Positions 12,302 to 21,511 of a DNA stretch of 64,000 nt are shown here, one piece after another. A program made the position numbers and the translations under genes. The notes below the pieces were generated by a model that saw only the letters and a program-made list of their open reading frames with translations, had not been told where the DNA came from and made no database searches. The stretch comes from Cupriavidus taiwanensis (GTDB lineage: Bacteria > Pseudomonadota > Gammaproteobacteria > Burkholderiales > Burkholderiaceae), in contig NZ_LT984804.1 in assembly GCF_900250115.1 (NCBI RefSeq), positions 2,557,301 through 2,621,300 of the forward strand, read 5' to 3'. Within the stretch, counting starts at the first letter, position 1. Each line of letters starts with the position of its first letter.

Positions 12302-12628
12302 CCCGCCAGCCTGCCCGCCGGCCCGGCCGGTCTCGATGCCGGCATGCCGCCCCGCGCTGTCCCCGCGGCCCACGACGTTGCCAGGCCGGCACGCGTCTTG
12401 CCACGGCGAAGCGGAACGGCCCGCGCAAAACTCCGCGGCCATCTTGATGAACAAGGGGACGGCGATGATCTGGGGGATGGGGGATTGCAGGATTTTCAAA
12501 GGCAGTGCGCGCCACCGTGGTAAGCCTTACACGCGCGGCGTCGTGCCCGGCGCGCATTTACACGGCCCGGCCGCTGCCTGCTGCCGCTCATCGGGGGCGC
12601 GCCCCGCGGCGCCGCTCAGTGTGCAGCC
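12302..12628 (+). other. Intergenic stretch with TTTACA-like motifs
   Basis: No gene is seen in these 327 bp. Two similar motifs lie at 12526-12535 (CTTACACGCG) and 12557-12565 (TTTACACGG) ahead of the hybrid kinase. Comparable sequences occur upstream of ligD and of the BON-domain gene. Confidence 0.4.
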
Positions 12629-14665
<2,037 letters not shown>

Positions 14666-14720
14666 CGCCAGGGCCGCACCGGCCGAAAATTTCTCCCGAG
14701 CCTTCACTAAGGAGCTATCC

Positions 14721-14987
14721 GTGCATACCACGCCCGATCCCGACATCCCGCCCCGCGAGCCCGAAGTCCCGCCGCCGGAGCCGCCGCCGGGCCCGCCCCA
14801 ACCCGTGGAAGACCCGCCCCCGGGCGACATGCCGCCACCGCCGCCGCAACGCGCCGGCGCCCGTGGCAAAGGAGCGATCAAGTGTCTCGCATCATCTGGA
14901 AAGGCGCCATCGCCTTCGGTCTCGTCAACATCCCCGTCGTCCTGCGCCCCGCGTCGCGCAGCCAGTCGCTCGATTTGGACCTGCTAG
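14721..14987 (+). CDS. Possible small proline-rich protein
   Basis: A GTG at 14721 stands 7 nt after AAGGAG and opens a frame of 88 residues. The first 45 are dominated by Pro, Glu and Asp (PPPEPPPGPPQP). The last 35 codons overlap the start of ku in another frame and look like a shadow of it. The ribosome site and repetitive composition favour a real short product, but the long overlap with ku is a warning. It may only be translated leader sequence coupling to ku. Confidence 0.35.
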   Translation: MHTTPDPDIPPREPEVPPPEPPPGPPQPVEDPPPGDMPPPPPQRAGARGKGAIKCLASSGKAPSPSVSSTSPSSCAPRRAASRSIWTC

Positions 14988-15940
14988 ACGTGCGCGACAT
15001 GGCCCCGGTAGGCTACCAGCGCATCAACAAGAGCACTGGCAAGCCGGTCGACAAGGAGCATATCGTCAAGGGCTACCAGTACGCCAAGGACGAGTACGTG
15101 CTGCTCAACGAGGAAGATTTCCGCCGGGCCAATGTCGAGGCCACGCAGACCGTGGACATCGTCAGCTTTGTCGATGCCGAGAGCATTCCGCCGTACTACT
15201 TCGACACCCCGTACTACCTCGAGCCCGACAAGCGGGGCGAGCGCGGCTATGCCCTGCTGCACGAAACCATGCGCCGCACCGGCAAGGCCGCGCTGGCACT
15301 GGTGGTGCTGCGCGCGCGCCAGCACCTGGCGGCGATGCTGGTGCACGACGATGCGCTGGTGCTGAACACCATGCGCTTCGCCGACGAGGTGCTGCCGATC
15401 GCCGAGCTGCGCCTGCCCAAGGCCGCCAGCGGCAAGCCCACCGGCGCGCACGCGCGCGAGATCGAGATGGCCACCAAGCTGGTCGACGACATGACCGAGG
15501 AGTGGGCGCCGGAGCAGTACCGCGACACCTACCGCGACGACCTGATGGCGCGCATCGAGGAAAAGATCGAGTCCGGCAAGACCCACCAGCTGACCCCGCC
15601 CGCGGAAGAGGAAGAAGCCCCGCGCCAGGGCGCCAAGGTCATCGACATGGTGGCGCTGCTGCGCCAGAGCCTGGGCAAGCGCGGCAAGGGCAAGCAGGAA
15701 GACGAGACTGAGGCCGAGACCGAAGCCGAAGCCGAGCCGGCGCGCCGCAAGCCCCCCGCGCGGCACGCCGCCGCACGCAAGCAGCCCGCCGCGAAGCGCA
15801 CCAGCGCCACGCCGGCCAAGCGCACGCGCAGTACCGGCACAAAAACCGCAGGCAGCAAGCGCGCGCCCGCCAAGGGTGAATCGCATGCGCCAGCCGCGCG
15901 CAAGAGCGCCGGCACGACCGGCAGAAAGCGCGCAGCCTGA
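14882..15940 (+). CDS. ku: Ku-type DNA end-binding protein
   Basis: Bacterial Ku forms a ring on broken DNA ends and recruits LigD. The 352-residue protein starts at GTG 14882 with AAAGGAG 8 nt upstream and opens with the typical SRIIWKGAIAFGLVNIPV. The Ku core covers about 1-255. Residues about 285-352 form a Lys/Arg/Ala/Pro-rich tail (for example KRTSATPAKRTRS). Such basic tails are known on some bacterial Ku proteins and help them bind or thread on DNA. The tail resembles the LigD N-terminal extension and the stand-alone protein at 532-1245. A REP-like palindrome follows the stop codon. Confidence 0.96.
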   Translation: MSRIIWKGAIAFGLVNIPVVLRPASRSQSLDLDLLDVRDMAPVGYQRINKSTGKPVDKEHIVKGYQYAKDEYVLLNEEDFRRANVEATQTVDIVSFVDAESIPPYYFDTPYYLEPDKRGERGYALLHETMRRTGKAALALVVLRARQHLAAMLVHDDALVLNTMRFADEVLPIAELRLPKAASGKPTGAHAREIEMATKLVDDMTEEWAPEQYRDTYRDDLMARIEEKIESGKTHQLTPPAEEEEAPRQGAKVIDMVALLRQSLGKRGKGKQEDETEAETEAEAEPARRKPPARHAAARKQPAAKRTSATPAKRTRSTGTKTAGSKRAPAKGESHAPAARKSAGTTGRKRAA

Positions 15941-15987
15941 ACGCACGAGGCTGGCCACACTGCCGCAAAAAACTCCCGCCTGGGGCT

Positions 15988-16011
15988 CCCTCTCCCGCTT
16001 GCGGGAGAGGG
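15988..16011. repeat. REP-like palindrome, copy 1
   Basis: Arms CCCTCTCCCGC and GCGGGAGAGGG flank a TT loop, a perfect 11-bp stem. It lies between the convergent ku and BON genes. Four further copies occur at 25501, 33531, 33619 and 50073, always between genes. Confidence 0.85.
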
Positions 16012-16066
16012 CGGGAGAGAGGGCCGGCACCTCAATGAAGTGAACAGGCCGAAGATCGCCCACCGG

Positions 16067-16528
16067 TCAGCGCGTCGACACCTTTAGCTTGTCATTCACG
16101 GACGTCACGCCCTCGACGCTGCGAATCGTCTTCAATGCAAGCGCATGCTGCTGCTGCGTCGGCACCGTGCCGCTGACCTCCACCGCGCCCTGCTGCGTCG
16201 TCACATGAATGCCGGTGGCCTTGAGCTCCTTGGTGCCGAGCAGCCGGGTCTTGATCTTCGTGGTGATGGCGCTGTCCTCGAGGCTTTGCCTGGCCTGGTC
16301 GGCCCCGGTCACCGCGCTGTTGGCCGCGCTGGTGGCCGCGCTGGTGGCCGGATCGGGGCGCCCGGGCATGCCCGGCGCCGAGTTGACCGGTGCCACCGGC
16401 GCATCGTCGGCCGCAACGAAGATCAGCCCGCTCTTGTCGAGCGCCAGCGCGCTACCGGCAGCCGCCGCCAGCGCCGACGCGGCGCAGGCCATGCGCAGGG
16501 TGCGCGCGGTGGTTCGGGAAAATCGCAT
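16067..16528 (-). CDS. BON-domain periplasmic protein
   Basis: The 153-residue protein starts at the ATG at 16528 behind AAGGAGAAAGCC. A signal peptide covers about 1-28 (ASALAAAAGSALA, then LDK). A low-complexity Ala/Ser/Thr linker follows. One BON domain lies at about 85-150, with DSAITTKIKTRLL at its start and GVTSVNDKLKV at its end, like half of an OsmY protein. BON domains bind membranes or hydrophobic ligands, and OsmY relatives act in envelope and osmotic stress. Two TTTTACA motifs lie about 130-160 bp upstream in its direction, shared with other genes in this block. Confidence 0.88.
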   Translation of the reverse strand: MRFSRTTARTLRMACAASALAAAAGSALALDKSGLIFVAADDAPVAPVNSAPGMPGRPDPATSAATSAANSAVTGADQARQSLEDSAITTKIKTRLLGTKELKATGIHVTTQQGAVEVSGTVPTQQQHALALKTIRSVEGVTSVNDKLKVSTR

Positions 16529-16817
16529 GGCTTTCTCCTTGAGACGGTCCAGCGCACACCGCTGCCGGCCGGGCAAACGGCGCCACTGGCAAGGCATTTT
16601 TCAGCAAGCTCCATACCCGGACGCCGGCCCGGGTCATGCCCATGGCGGCGCGCGGGATGCTGTGTAAAACGGGCCACGCGTTGTAAAAGCGCCGCGGCGC
16701 GCGCGTGGCGCATCGCGCGCTTCCGCGCCTGCTCAGGCGGCGTGGCGGCGCTGTCGTGCTTGGCATGGCGATTGCGAAGCTAGGTCTGCGGCAGTTCGCC
16801 GCGTCAAGGAGCTAGCA

Positions 16818-17114
16818 ATGGGACAGCAGCAACAGCCGGGTCAATCGCAGTCGGGCCAATCGCAATCTGGCCAGAAGCAGCATGAACAATCGCAAACTGG
16901 CCAACGCGGCAGCCAGCAGCAACCGGGACAACAAGGCGGCGGGCAGATGGGCGACAAGGACCGCATGCAGGACCAACAACAGCAGCAGGACCGCGGCAGT
17001 TCGCAGCCTGGCCAGCAAAGCGGCCAGCGCAGCGGCCAGCAAAGCGGCCAGGGCGGGCAGATGGGTGGCCAGCAAGGTGGACAAGGCGGACAAGGCGGAC
17101 AACGCCAGCAGTAA
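16818..17114 (+). CDS. Gln/Gly-rich low-complexity protein
   Basis: The frame encodes 98 residues, over half of them Gln or Gly, with units such as QSGQ, QPGQQ and GGQGGQ. It starts at ATG 16818 with AAGGAG 7 nt upstream. A Rho-independent terminator follows at 17203. No signal peptide, membrane segment or cysteine is present. The product should be fully hydrophilic and disordered, like hydrophilins or other desiccation/stress proteins. The function is not known. Confidence 0.65.
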   Translation: MGQQQQPGQSQSGQSQSGQKQHEQSQTGQRGSQQQPGQQGGGQMGDKDRMQDQQQQQDRGSSQPGQQSGQRSGQQSGQGGQMGGQQGGQGGQGGQRQQ

Positions 17115-17202
17115 CACCCAGCCGCTACAACAAGGCAGCTATCCGGGTATGTGCGTGAGCAACATGCGGTGCTGACGCAGGGGCATACGCCGGAGATTGG
17201 CA

Positions 17203-17236
17203 GGCCGGAACCCCGAATGGGGCTCCGGCCCTTTTT
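17203..17236 (+). terminator. Rho-independent terminator after the Gln/Gly-rich gene
   Basis: GGCCGGA...CCCC pairs with GGGG...TCCGGCC around a GAAT loop and is followed by CTTTTT. Confidence 0.85.
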
Positions 17237-17340
17237 GCGGCCGGGGCGCGGTGGCTGGCTCGCGCAGGTCGCCGCCATCCCGTGTATGCTGGCCCTGACC
17301 CCATCCCTCCAACCCTCTCGCCTTCCAGGCAGTTCCCGCT

Positions 17341-18297
17341 TTGTCCAGCGTCACCGACCCCGCCCCGGGCAGCGCCAGGCCGCAGCGCCGCGGCCCGCTG
17401 CAGCAGTTCTCCGCGAGACTGCGTGAACAAGCCGGTGCGCACGTGCGCGCGCTGACCCGCAGCAACTCGGGCCTGAGCCTCGACTATGACAACCCGCCCG
17501 GCGACCCCGGCCTGTTCGGCCCGGAAGCGGTCTGCTGGCGCGTGCATGCGGATTTCCCTGCGATGCTGGCCGGCGGGGTCAGCGCGTTGCTGCTGCAGAC
17601 CCTGCATCCGCTGGCATTGGCGGGGGTATGGGACCACTCCAGTTTTCGCACCGACATGCAGGGACGCCTCGGCCGCACCGCGCAATTCATTGCCGGCACC
17701 ACCTATGGCAGCCGCGCGGACGCCATGGCGCTGATCGATCGGGTGCGGCGCATCCATACCGGCGTTTCCGGCGTGGCGCCGGACGGGCGCCCCTATGCGG
17801 CTTCGGACCCCGCACTGCTCACCTGGGTGCACGTGGCCGAGGTATCGAGCTTCCTGGCGGGCTATCTGCGCTATGTCGGCCCGCTCGGCGCTGCGGAGCA
17901 GGACCGCTATTACGCCGAGGTGGCCCGCATCGCGCAATTGCTCGGGGCGGCCGACGTGCCGCGCTCGCGCGCCGACGTGGCGGCCTATCTCGAATCCATG
18001 CGGCCCGCGCTGCTGGCCAGCGAGCGCACCCGCGAAGTGGTGCGGCTGGTCAGGAAGATGCCGGTGGCCAATCCGTTGCTGCAGCCGGCGGTCAGCATCA
18101 TGGTCGACGCCGGCATCGCGCTGCTGCCACCCTGGGCGCGCCGCCAGCTCGAACTGGACGGGCCATCGGTGCGCCGCTCCGCTGCCTTGGCCGGCATGCA
18201 TGTGCTCGCCCCGGCACTGCGCTGGGCGCTGGGCGCTGGCCTGGCCGCACGGGCCCGGCGACGCGTCGCGCGGGGCGCGGAGGCCCGGACGGGTTGA
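17341..18297 (+). CDS. DUF2236 / MpaB-like putative oxygenase
   Basis: The 318-residue frame starts at TTG 17341; the start is uncertain because no ribosome site is evident. The body fits the DUF2236 family (MpaB/latex-clearing-protein fold, haem-binding in characterised members): FGPEAVCWRVHADFPAML near residue 60, LLLQTLHPLALAGV near 85, then a largely helical region with GRLGRTAQFIAGTTYG and a WVHVAEVSSFL segment. The substrate is unknown. The gene stands alone between two terminator-like structures. Confidence 0.8.
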   Translation: MSSVTDPAPGSARPQRRGPLQQFSARLREQAGAHVRALTRSNSGLSLDYDNPPGDPGLFGPEAVCWRVHADFPAMLAGGVSALLLQTLHPLALAGVWDHSSFRTDMQGRLGRTAQFIAGTTYGSRADAMALIDRVRRIHTGVSGVAPDGRPYAASDPALLTWVHVAEVSSFLAGYLRYVGPLGAAEQDRYYAEVARIAQLLGAADVPRSRADVAAYLESMRPALLASERTREVVRLVRKMPVANPLLQPAVSIMVDAGIALLPPWARRQLELDGPSVRRSAALAGMHVLAPALRWALGAGLAARARRRVARGAEARTG

Positions 18298-18521
18298 GCG
18301 ATTGAGGACGGACCGGCCGCTGACGCCGTGCCTGGCGCCCCACCCGGGCCGATCAGCGGACGCTTTTGGCCGAGAAAACAGAATTAGCGCCAGAATCCCC
18401 CGCATTTCAGGGAATCGGATGGCCAGAAAGTGGCGTTAAATGTGGCTCGGCATTCCGAACGGCCGGTCAGCTAATGCGACCGTCGCCAGGCGCCGCAGAG
18501 CGCGATTCCAACGACGCGGGC

Positions 18522-18587
18522 AAAAAAAGAAGCCCACGCGCGGGGTGCTCGTAGGCTTTCCAGGACTGCTCGAGCCAAACAGCTCTT
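18522..18587 (-). ncRNA. Candidate small RNA, about 66 nt
   Basis: A promoter at 18594-18622 predicts a start at A18587. The transcript would run 66 nt to a terminator. It would begin with a small hairpin (GAGC-UGUUUG-GCUC) and a single-stranded stretch, then end in a terminator stem (AAGCC.ACG pairing with CGU.GGCUU, one mismatch, GC-rich loop) and seven U residues at 18528-18522. No ribosome site with an open frame is seen. This is inferred from structure only. Confidence 0.55.
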
Positions 18588-18593
18588 GTGACG

Positions 18594-18622
18594 AATATAA
18601 ACGCGCTTACATGAGGTGTAAA
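18594..18622 (-). promoter_or_regulatory. Sigma-70 promoter for the small-RNA candidate
   Basis: Read on the minus strand: TTTACA (18622-18617), 17-bp spacer, TATATT (18599-18594). Each hexamer matches the consensus at 5 of 6 positions and the spacing is ideal. It stands out against GC-rich surroundings. Confidence 0.65.
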
Positions 18623-18635
18623 TCCCGCTTCTATC

Positions 18636-18742
18636 AGGGGATTCCCCTAGCGCGAAACCGCTGCTGCGTTTTTCTGGCATTTCTGCCCCTGAAATCATTT
18701 TCAGGTTACTTCTTGCAGAGGCTGGCAAATCCCCTGCCAGCC
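18636..18742. repeat. Cluster of three inverted repeats in a non-coding region
   Basis: Three separate inverted repeats lie within 107 bp: AGGGGATTCCCCT (18636-18648), CCTGAAA-TCAT-TTTCAGG (18688-18705, perfect 7-bp arms) and GGCTGGCA-AATCCCC-TGCCAGCC (18720-18742, perfect 8-bp arms). None is followed by a T-run. They sit in the 840-bp gap between 18298 and 19137, which otherwise holds only the small-RNA candidate. Confidence 0.6.
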
Positions 18743-19137
18743 CATTGCCGCCTGTCCTTGCCGGCCACAGGCGCGCCCCCGCTTGCCCACCCGGCCGCCG
18801 CGCCCTACCTCAACACATAGAAAAAAGCAACAACATTGGTAGAGCGTTGCATCTACATCATGCGCGCGGGTGCCCTCCGTTAACGCTTGTAAAACTTTGT
18901 TACCCTCACCGCTGAAGTATTCCTCTTCTCTTCTGGCAGCGCCAACCGCCGGCCATTGCGCGATATTCCGGGGCCCGCATGCGGGGCCGGGTCTCGGCGC
19001 AATCCAGGCGGCCAGTCCGGTCGCCGTTACCGAGAGCGGATGTTTCCCCTGCCGCCCAGGCCGTGCCGCACCCGAAGCTGCCGGCCAACGGACCGTTATC
19101 AGCCGCCAGAACCCTTGCGGGCTCTTCCGGAGTCGTT

Positions 19138-19464
19138 GTGAAGAAGAAGGAAATCCGGCCCAAGCAAACCAGCCGACGGCAACTGCAGTCCCAGCAATTC
19201 GCCGCCTATCGCATCACCCAGTCCCCGGTGATCGTGCACCTGTCCAACGGCGCCCGGCTGCACGGGCTGGTGCTGGCCGCCGACGATTTCGTGCTGCTGC
19301 TCGGCCGGCGCCCCGACGACGCCCAGCCCACGGTGGTCTACAAGCGCGCCATCTGCCTGGTGATGTCGGCGGATGCGACCGAGGCGGCAGTGGTGGCGCC
19401 GGAGCTTGCCGCCACGCCGGACTTTGTTCCGCTTTATATTCCGCGCACGCGCAAGCGCCGCTAG
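19138..19464 (+). CDS. Divergent Hfq-like Sm-fold protein
   Basis: The 108-residue product from GTG 19138 (GGAG 5 nt upstream) has an Sm-type core at about 20-75. SPVIVHLSNGARLHG matches the first Sm motif of Hfq and VVYKRAICLVM the second, where the Hfq signature is VYKHAI; the His is Arg here. A small insertion (RRPDDAQPT) separates the two motifs, and a 30-residue tail ends in PRTRKRR. The N-terminal KKKEIRPKQTSRRQLQ is basic. An in-frame ATG at 18979 would add 53 low-complexity residues and is less likely. The gene directly precedes fliC on the same strand. A role as an RNA-binding regulator of motility is inferred from fold and position. Confidence 0.75.
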   Translation: MKKKEIRPKQTSRRQLQSQQFAAYRITQSPVIVHLSNGARLHGLVLAADDFVLLLGRRPDDAQPTVVYKRAICLVMSADATEAAVVAPELAATPDFVPLYIPRTRKRR

Positions 19465-19565
19465 GCCGGCGCACGGTCGCCCCCCTTTCCACCTCCGCCC
19501 ACGCCGCCGTACGGCGCCTCCTACCGCCCTGCCGCCACCCCGCGAAACTCTCGCGGAGATCACTC

Positions 19566-19592
19566 TAAACCTTTGCCTTGCCCGGTCGATAA
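19566..19592 (+). promoter_or_regulatory. Sigma-28 (FliA) promoter of fliC
   Basis: TAAA (19566-19569), 15-bp spacer, GTCGATAA (19585-19592). The FliA consensus is TAAA-N15-GCCGATAA, so only one base differs. The predicted start near 19600 leaves a leader of about 90 nt before the fliC ATG. Confidence 0.88.
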
Positions 19593-19688
19593 CCCAAGCA
19601 ACGGAGGCACTCTACGCCCTGCAAAGCAGGCCGCCAACGTTACGGCACTAGCCGGAATGCCCAAAACTTTGCATATAGGAGTCGTACC

Positions 19689-20975
19689 ATGGCGCAAGTC
19701 ATTAACACCAATTCGTTGTCTCTGATGACTCAGAACAACATGAACGCTTCGCAATCGTCGCTGAACACGGCGATCCAGCGCCTGTCGTCGGGCCTGCGCA
19801 TCAACAGCGCCAAGGACGACGCCGCCGGCCAGGCGATTGCGAACCGCTTCACCGCCAACATCCGCGGCCTGACGCAAGCCCAGCGCAACGCCAACGACGG
19901 CATCTCGCTGGCGCAGACCACCGAAGGCGCGCTGACCGAAGTCAACAACAACCTGCAGCGTATCCGTGAACTGAGCGTGCAGGCCGCCAACGGCTCGAAC
20001 TCGGCTTCGGACCTGAAGTCGATCCAGGACGAAATCTCGCAGCGCCTGTCGGAAATCGACCGCACCTCGCAGCAGACCGACTTCAACGGCGTGAAGGTCC
20101 TGTCGGGCAACGCCAAGCCGCTGACCATCCAGGTTGGCGCCAACGACGGCGAAACCATCACCATCGACCTGAAGCAGATCGATTCGTCAACGCTGGGCCT
20201 GAAGGGCTTCAGCCTGAGCAGCAACGCCCTGAACGTTGGCGAAGCGATCACCCAGACCAACCTCGGTGGCACGCCGAAGGCAGCGAATCTGTCCGCAGCC
20301 GCAACGGATCTGGGCGTCGCTGCTAGCAGCCTTAGCCTGCACAATGTGCTGGATGCAAATGGCGTAGCCACCGCCGACTTCGTCGTCAAGTCCGGCGACG
20401 ATTATTACTCCGCCTCCGTTGATGACACCACTGGTGCCGTCGTTCTGAACAAGGCCGACCTCACCTTCACTGACCCGACCAACGGCGTGACGGCTCCCAC
20501 CAACCTTGCCGACCAACTGGTCAAGGTCGGTGTGAGCAGCACTGGTGCTGTGACCGCCTACGCTACTGTCCAGGGTCGTAACTTCACTCTTGCGGCAAGC
20601 GCGAAGACCAACGAGGGCGCTGCCCCGGTTGACGACGCCGCCACGGCCAACATCGTCCTGAGCGGCGTCGGCGCTACGCCCGAGTTCGCCGGCGCTTCGA
20701 CGGTCAACCCGCTGAAGAAGATCGACGCGGCCCTGAAGATCGTTGACGACCTGCGCAGCTCGCTGGGTGCCGTGCAGAACCGCTTCGACTCGACCATCGC
20801 CAACCTGGGCACCACCGTGACCAACCTGTCCTCGTCGCGCTCGCGCATCCAGGACGCCGACTATGCCACGGAAGTGTCGAACATGACCCGCGCGCAGATC
20901 CTGCAACAGGCTGGCACCTCGGTCCTGGCGCAAGCCAACCAGACCACGCAGAACGTGCTGTCGCTGCTGCGTTAA
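19689..20975 (+). CDS. fliC: Flagellin
   Basis: Flagellin is the filament subunit exported through the flagellar secretion channel. The 428-residue protein has conserved D0/D1 ends: residues 1-170 with SSGLRINSAKDDAAGQAIA, and about 340-428 ending in QTTQNVLSLLR. The middle (about 175-335) is the variable, surface-exposed part, rich in Ala, Thr, Asp and Val. Codons there are less GC-biased (more GTT, ACT, GCT) than at the ends. The ATG at 19689 follows AGGAGTCGTACC. Expression should depend on FliA from the promoter at 19566. A terminator directly follows, so it is probably monocistronic. Confidence 0.98.
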   Translation: MAQVINTNSLSLMTQNNMNASQSSLNTAIQRLSSGLRINSAKDDAAGQAIANRFTANIRGLTQAQRNANDGISLAQTTEGALTEVNNNLQRIRELSVQAANGSNSASDLKSIQDEISQRLSEIDRTSQQTDFNGVKVLSGNAKPLTIQVGANDGETITIDLKQIDSSTLGLKGFSLSSNALNVGEAITQTNLGGTPKAANLSAAATDLGVAASSLSLHNVLDANGVATADFVVKSGDDYYSASVDDTTGAVVLNKADLTFTDPTNGVTAPTNLADQLVKVGVSSTGAVTAYATVQGRNFTLAASAKTNEGAAPVDDAATANIVLSGVGATPEFAGASTVNPLKKIDAALKIVDDLRSSLGAVQNRFDSTIANLGTTVTNLSSSRSRIQDADYATEVSNMTRAQILQQAGTSVLAQANQTTQNVLSLLR

Positions 20976-21000
20976 TCGCATCCGCAGACTGGCATACGAG

Positions 21001-21026
21001 GCTGGGCCGCAAGGCCCGGCCTTTTT
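21001..21026 (+). terminator. Rho-independent terminator after fliC
   Basis: GCTGGGCC-GCAA-GGCCCGGC (8-bp stem with one G-T pair) followed by CTTTTT. Confidence 0.85.
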
Positions 21027-21120
21027 GCCAGCGCCAGCAACGCGCTGGAGCGTTTCGCAGGCAGACCACTGCCTGCCAAGCGTTTCAACCTGAACCCGCC
21101 ACTCGTCCACGGAGCACAGC

Positions 21121-21477
21121 ATGGCGCTTCTTCCCACCGTGAACCCGACCGCAGTGCGCCTGCCGTCCGACGCGCCGGCCCACGGCACGACGGCAAGCCC
21201 CGCACGCGCCGGCCTGCGCGCGCCGGAAGAAGACGCCCTCAATGGCCCGGCACAGGCCGGGGCCGCCTCCGCCGCGATCGGCGAGCTGGTCGAAGCGTTC
21301 AGGACCACCTCGATCGGCCTGCGCTTCGAGATCGACGAGGCCACGCACCGCGTCGTCACCAAGGTGATCGACAAGGAAACCGGCGACCTGATCCGGCAGA
21401 TGCCCACCGAAGAAGTGCTGCGCATCGCCCGCGCCATCGACAAGCTGCAGGGGCTGTTCGTCAGCCAGGCGGCCTGA
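21121..21477 (+). CDS. flaG: FlaG-family flagellar protein
   Basis: The 118-residue protein has a variable N-terminus (about 1-55) and a FlaG core: LRFEIDEATHRVVTKVIDKETGDLIRQ-type sequence followed by MPTEEVLRIARAID. FlaG homologues affect filament length and sit next to fliD, as here. The ATG at 21121 lies 35 bp ahead of fliD and the two are probably cotranscribed. Confidence 0.93.
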   Translation: MALLPTVNPTAVRLPSDAPAHGTTASPARAGLRAPEEDALNGPAQAGAASAAIGELVEAFRTTSIGLRFEIDEATHRVVTKVIDKETGDLIRQMPTEEVLRIARAIDKLQGLFVSQAA

Positions 21478-21511
21478 GACCTGATCAACAGTTGAAGACG
21501 AGACAATAAGA

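Noticed and set aside
18440..18820. Plus-strand frame of 126 codons in the gap before the Hfq-like gene
   Set aside because: No ribosome site, it crosses the small-RNA candidate and two inverted repeats, and its composition is not protein-like.
18894..18925. Possible second sigma-28 site (TAAA followed by ACCGCTGA) before the Hfq-like gene
   Set aside because: Only 5 of 8 bases of the -10 match and the spacing is 14, so it is weaker than chance-level matches allow.
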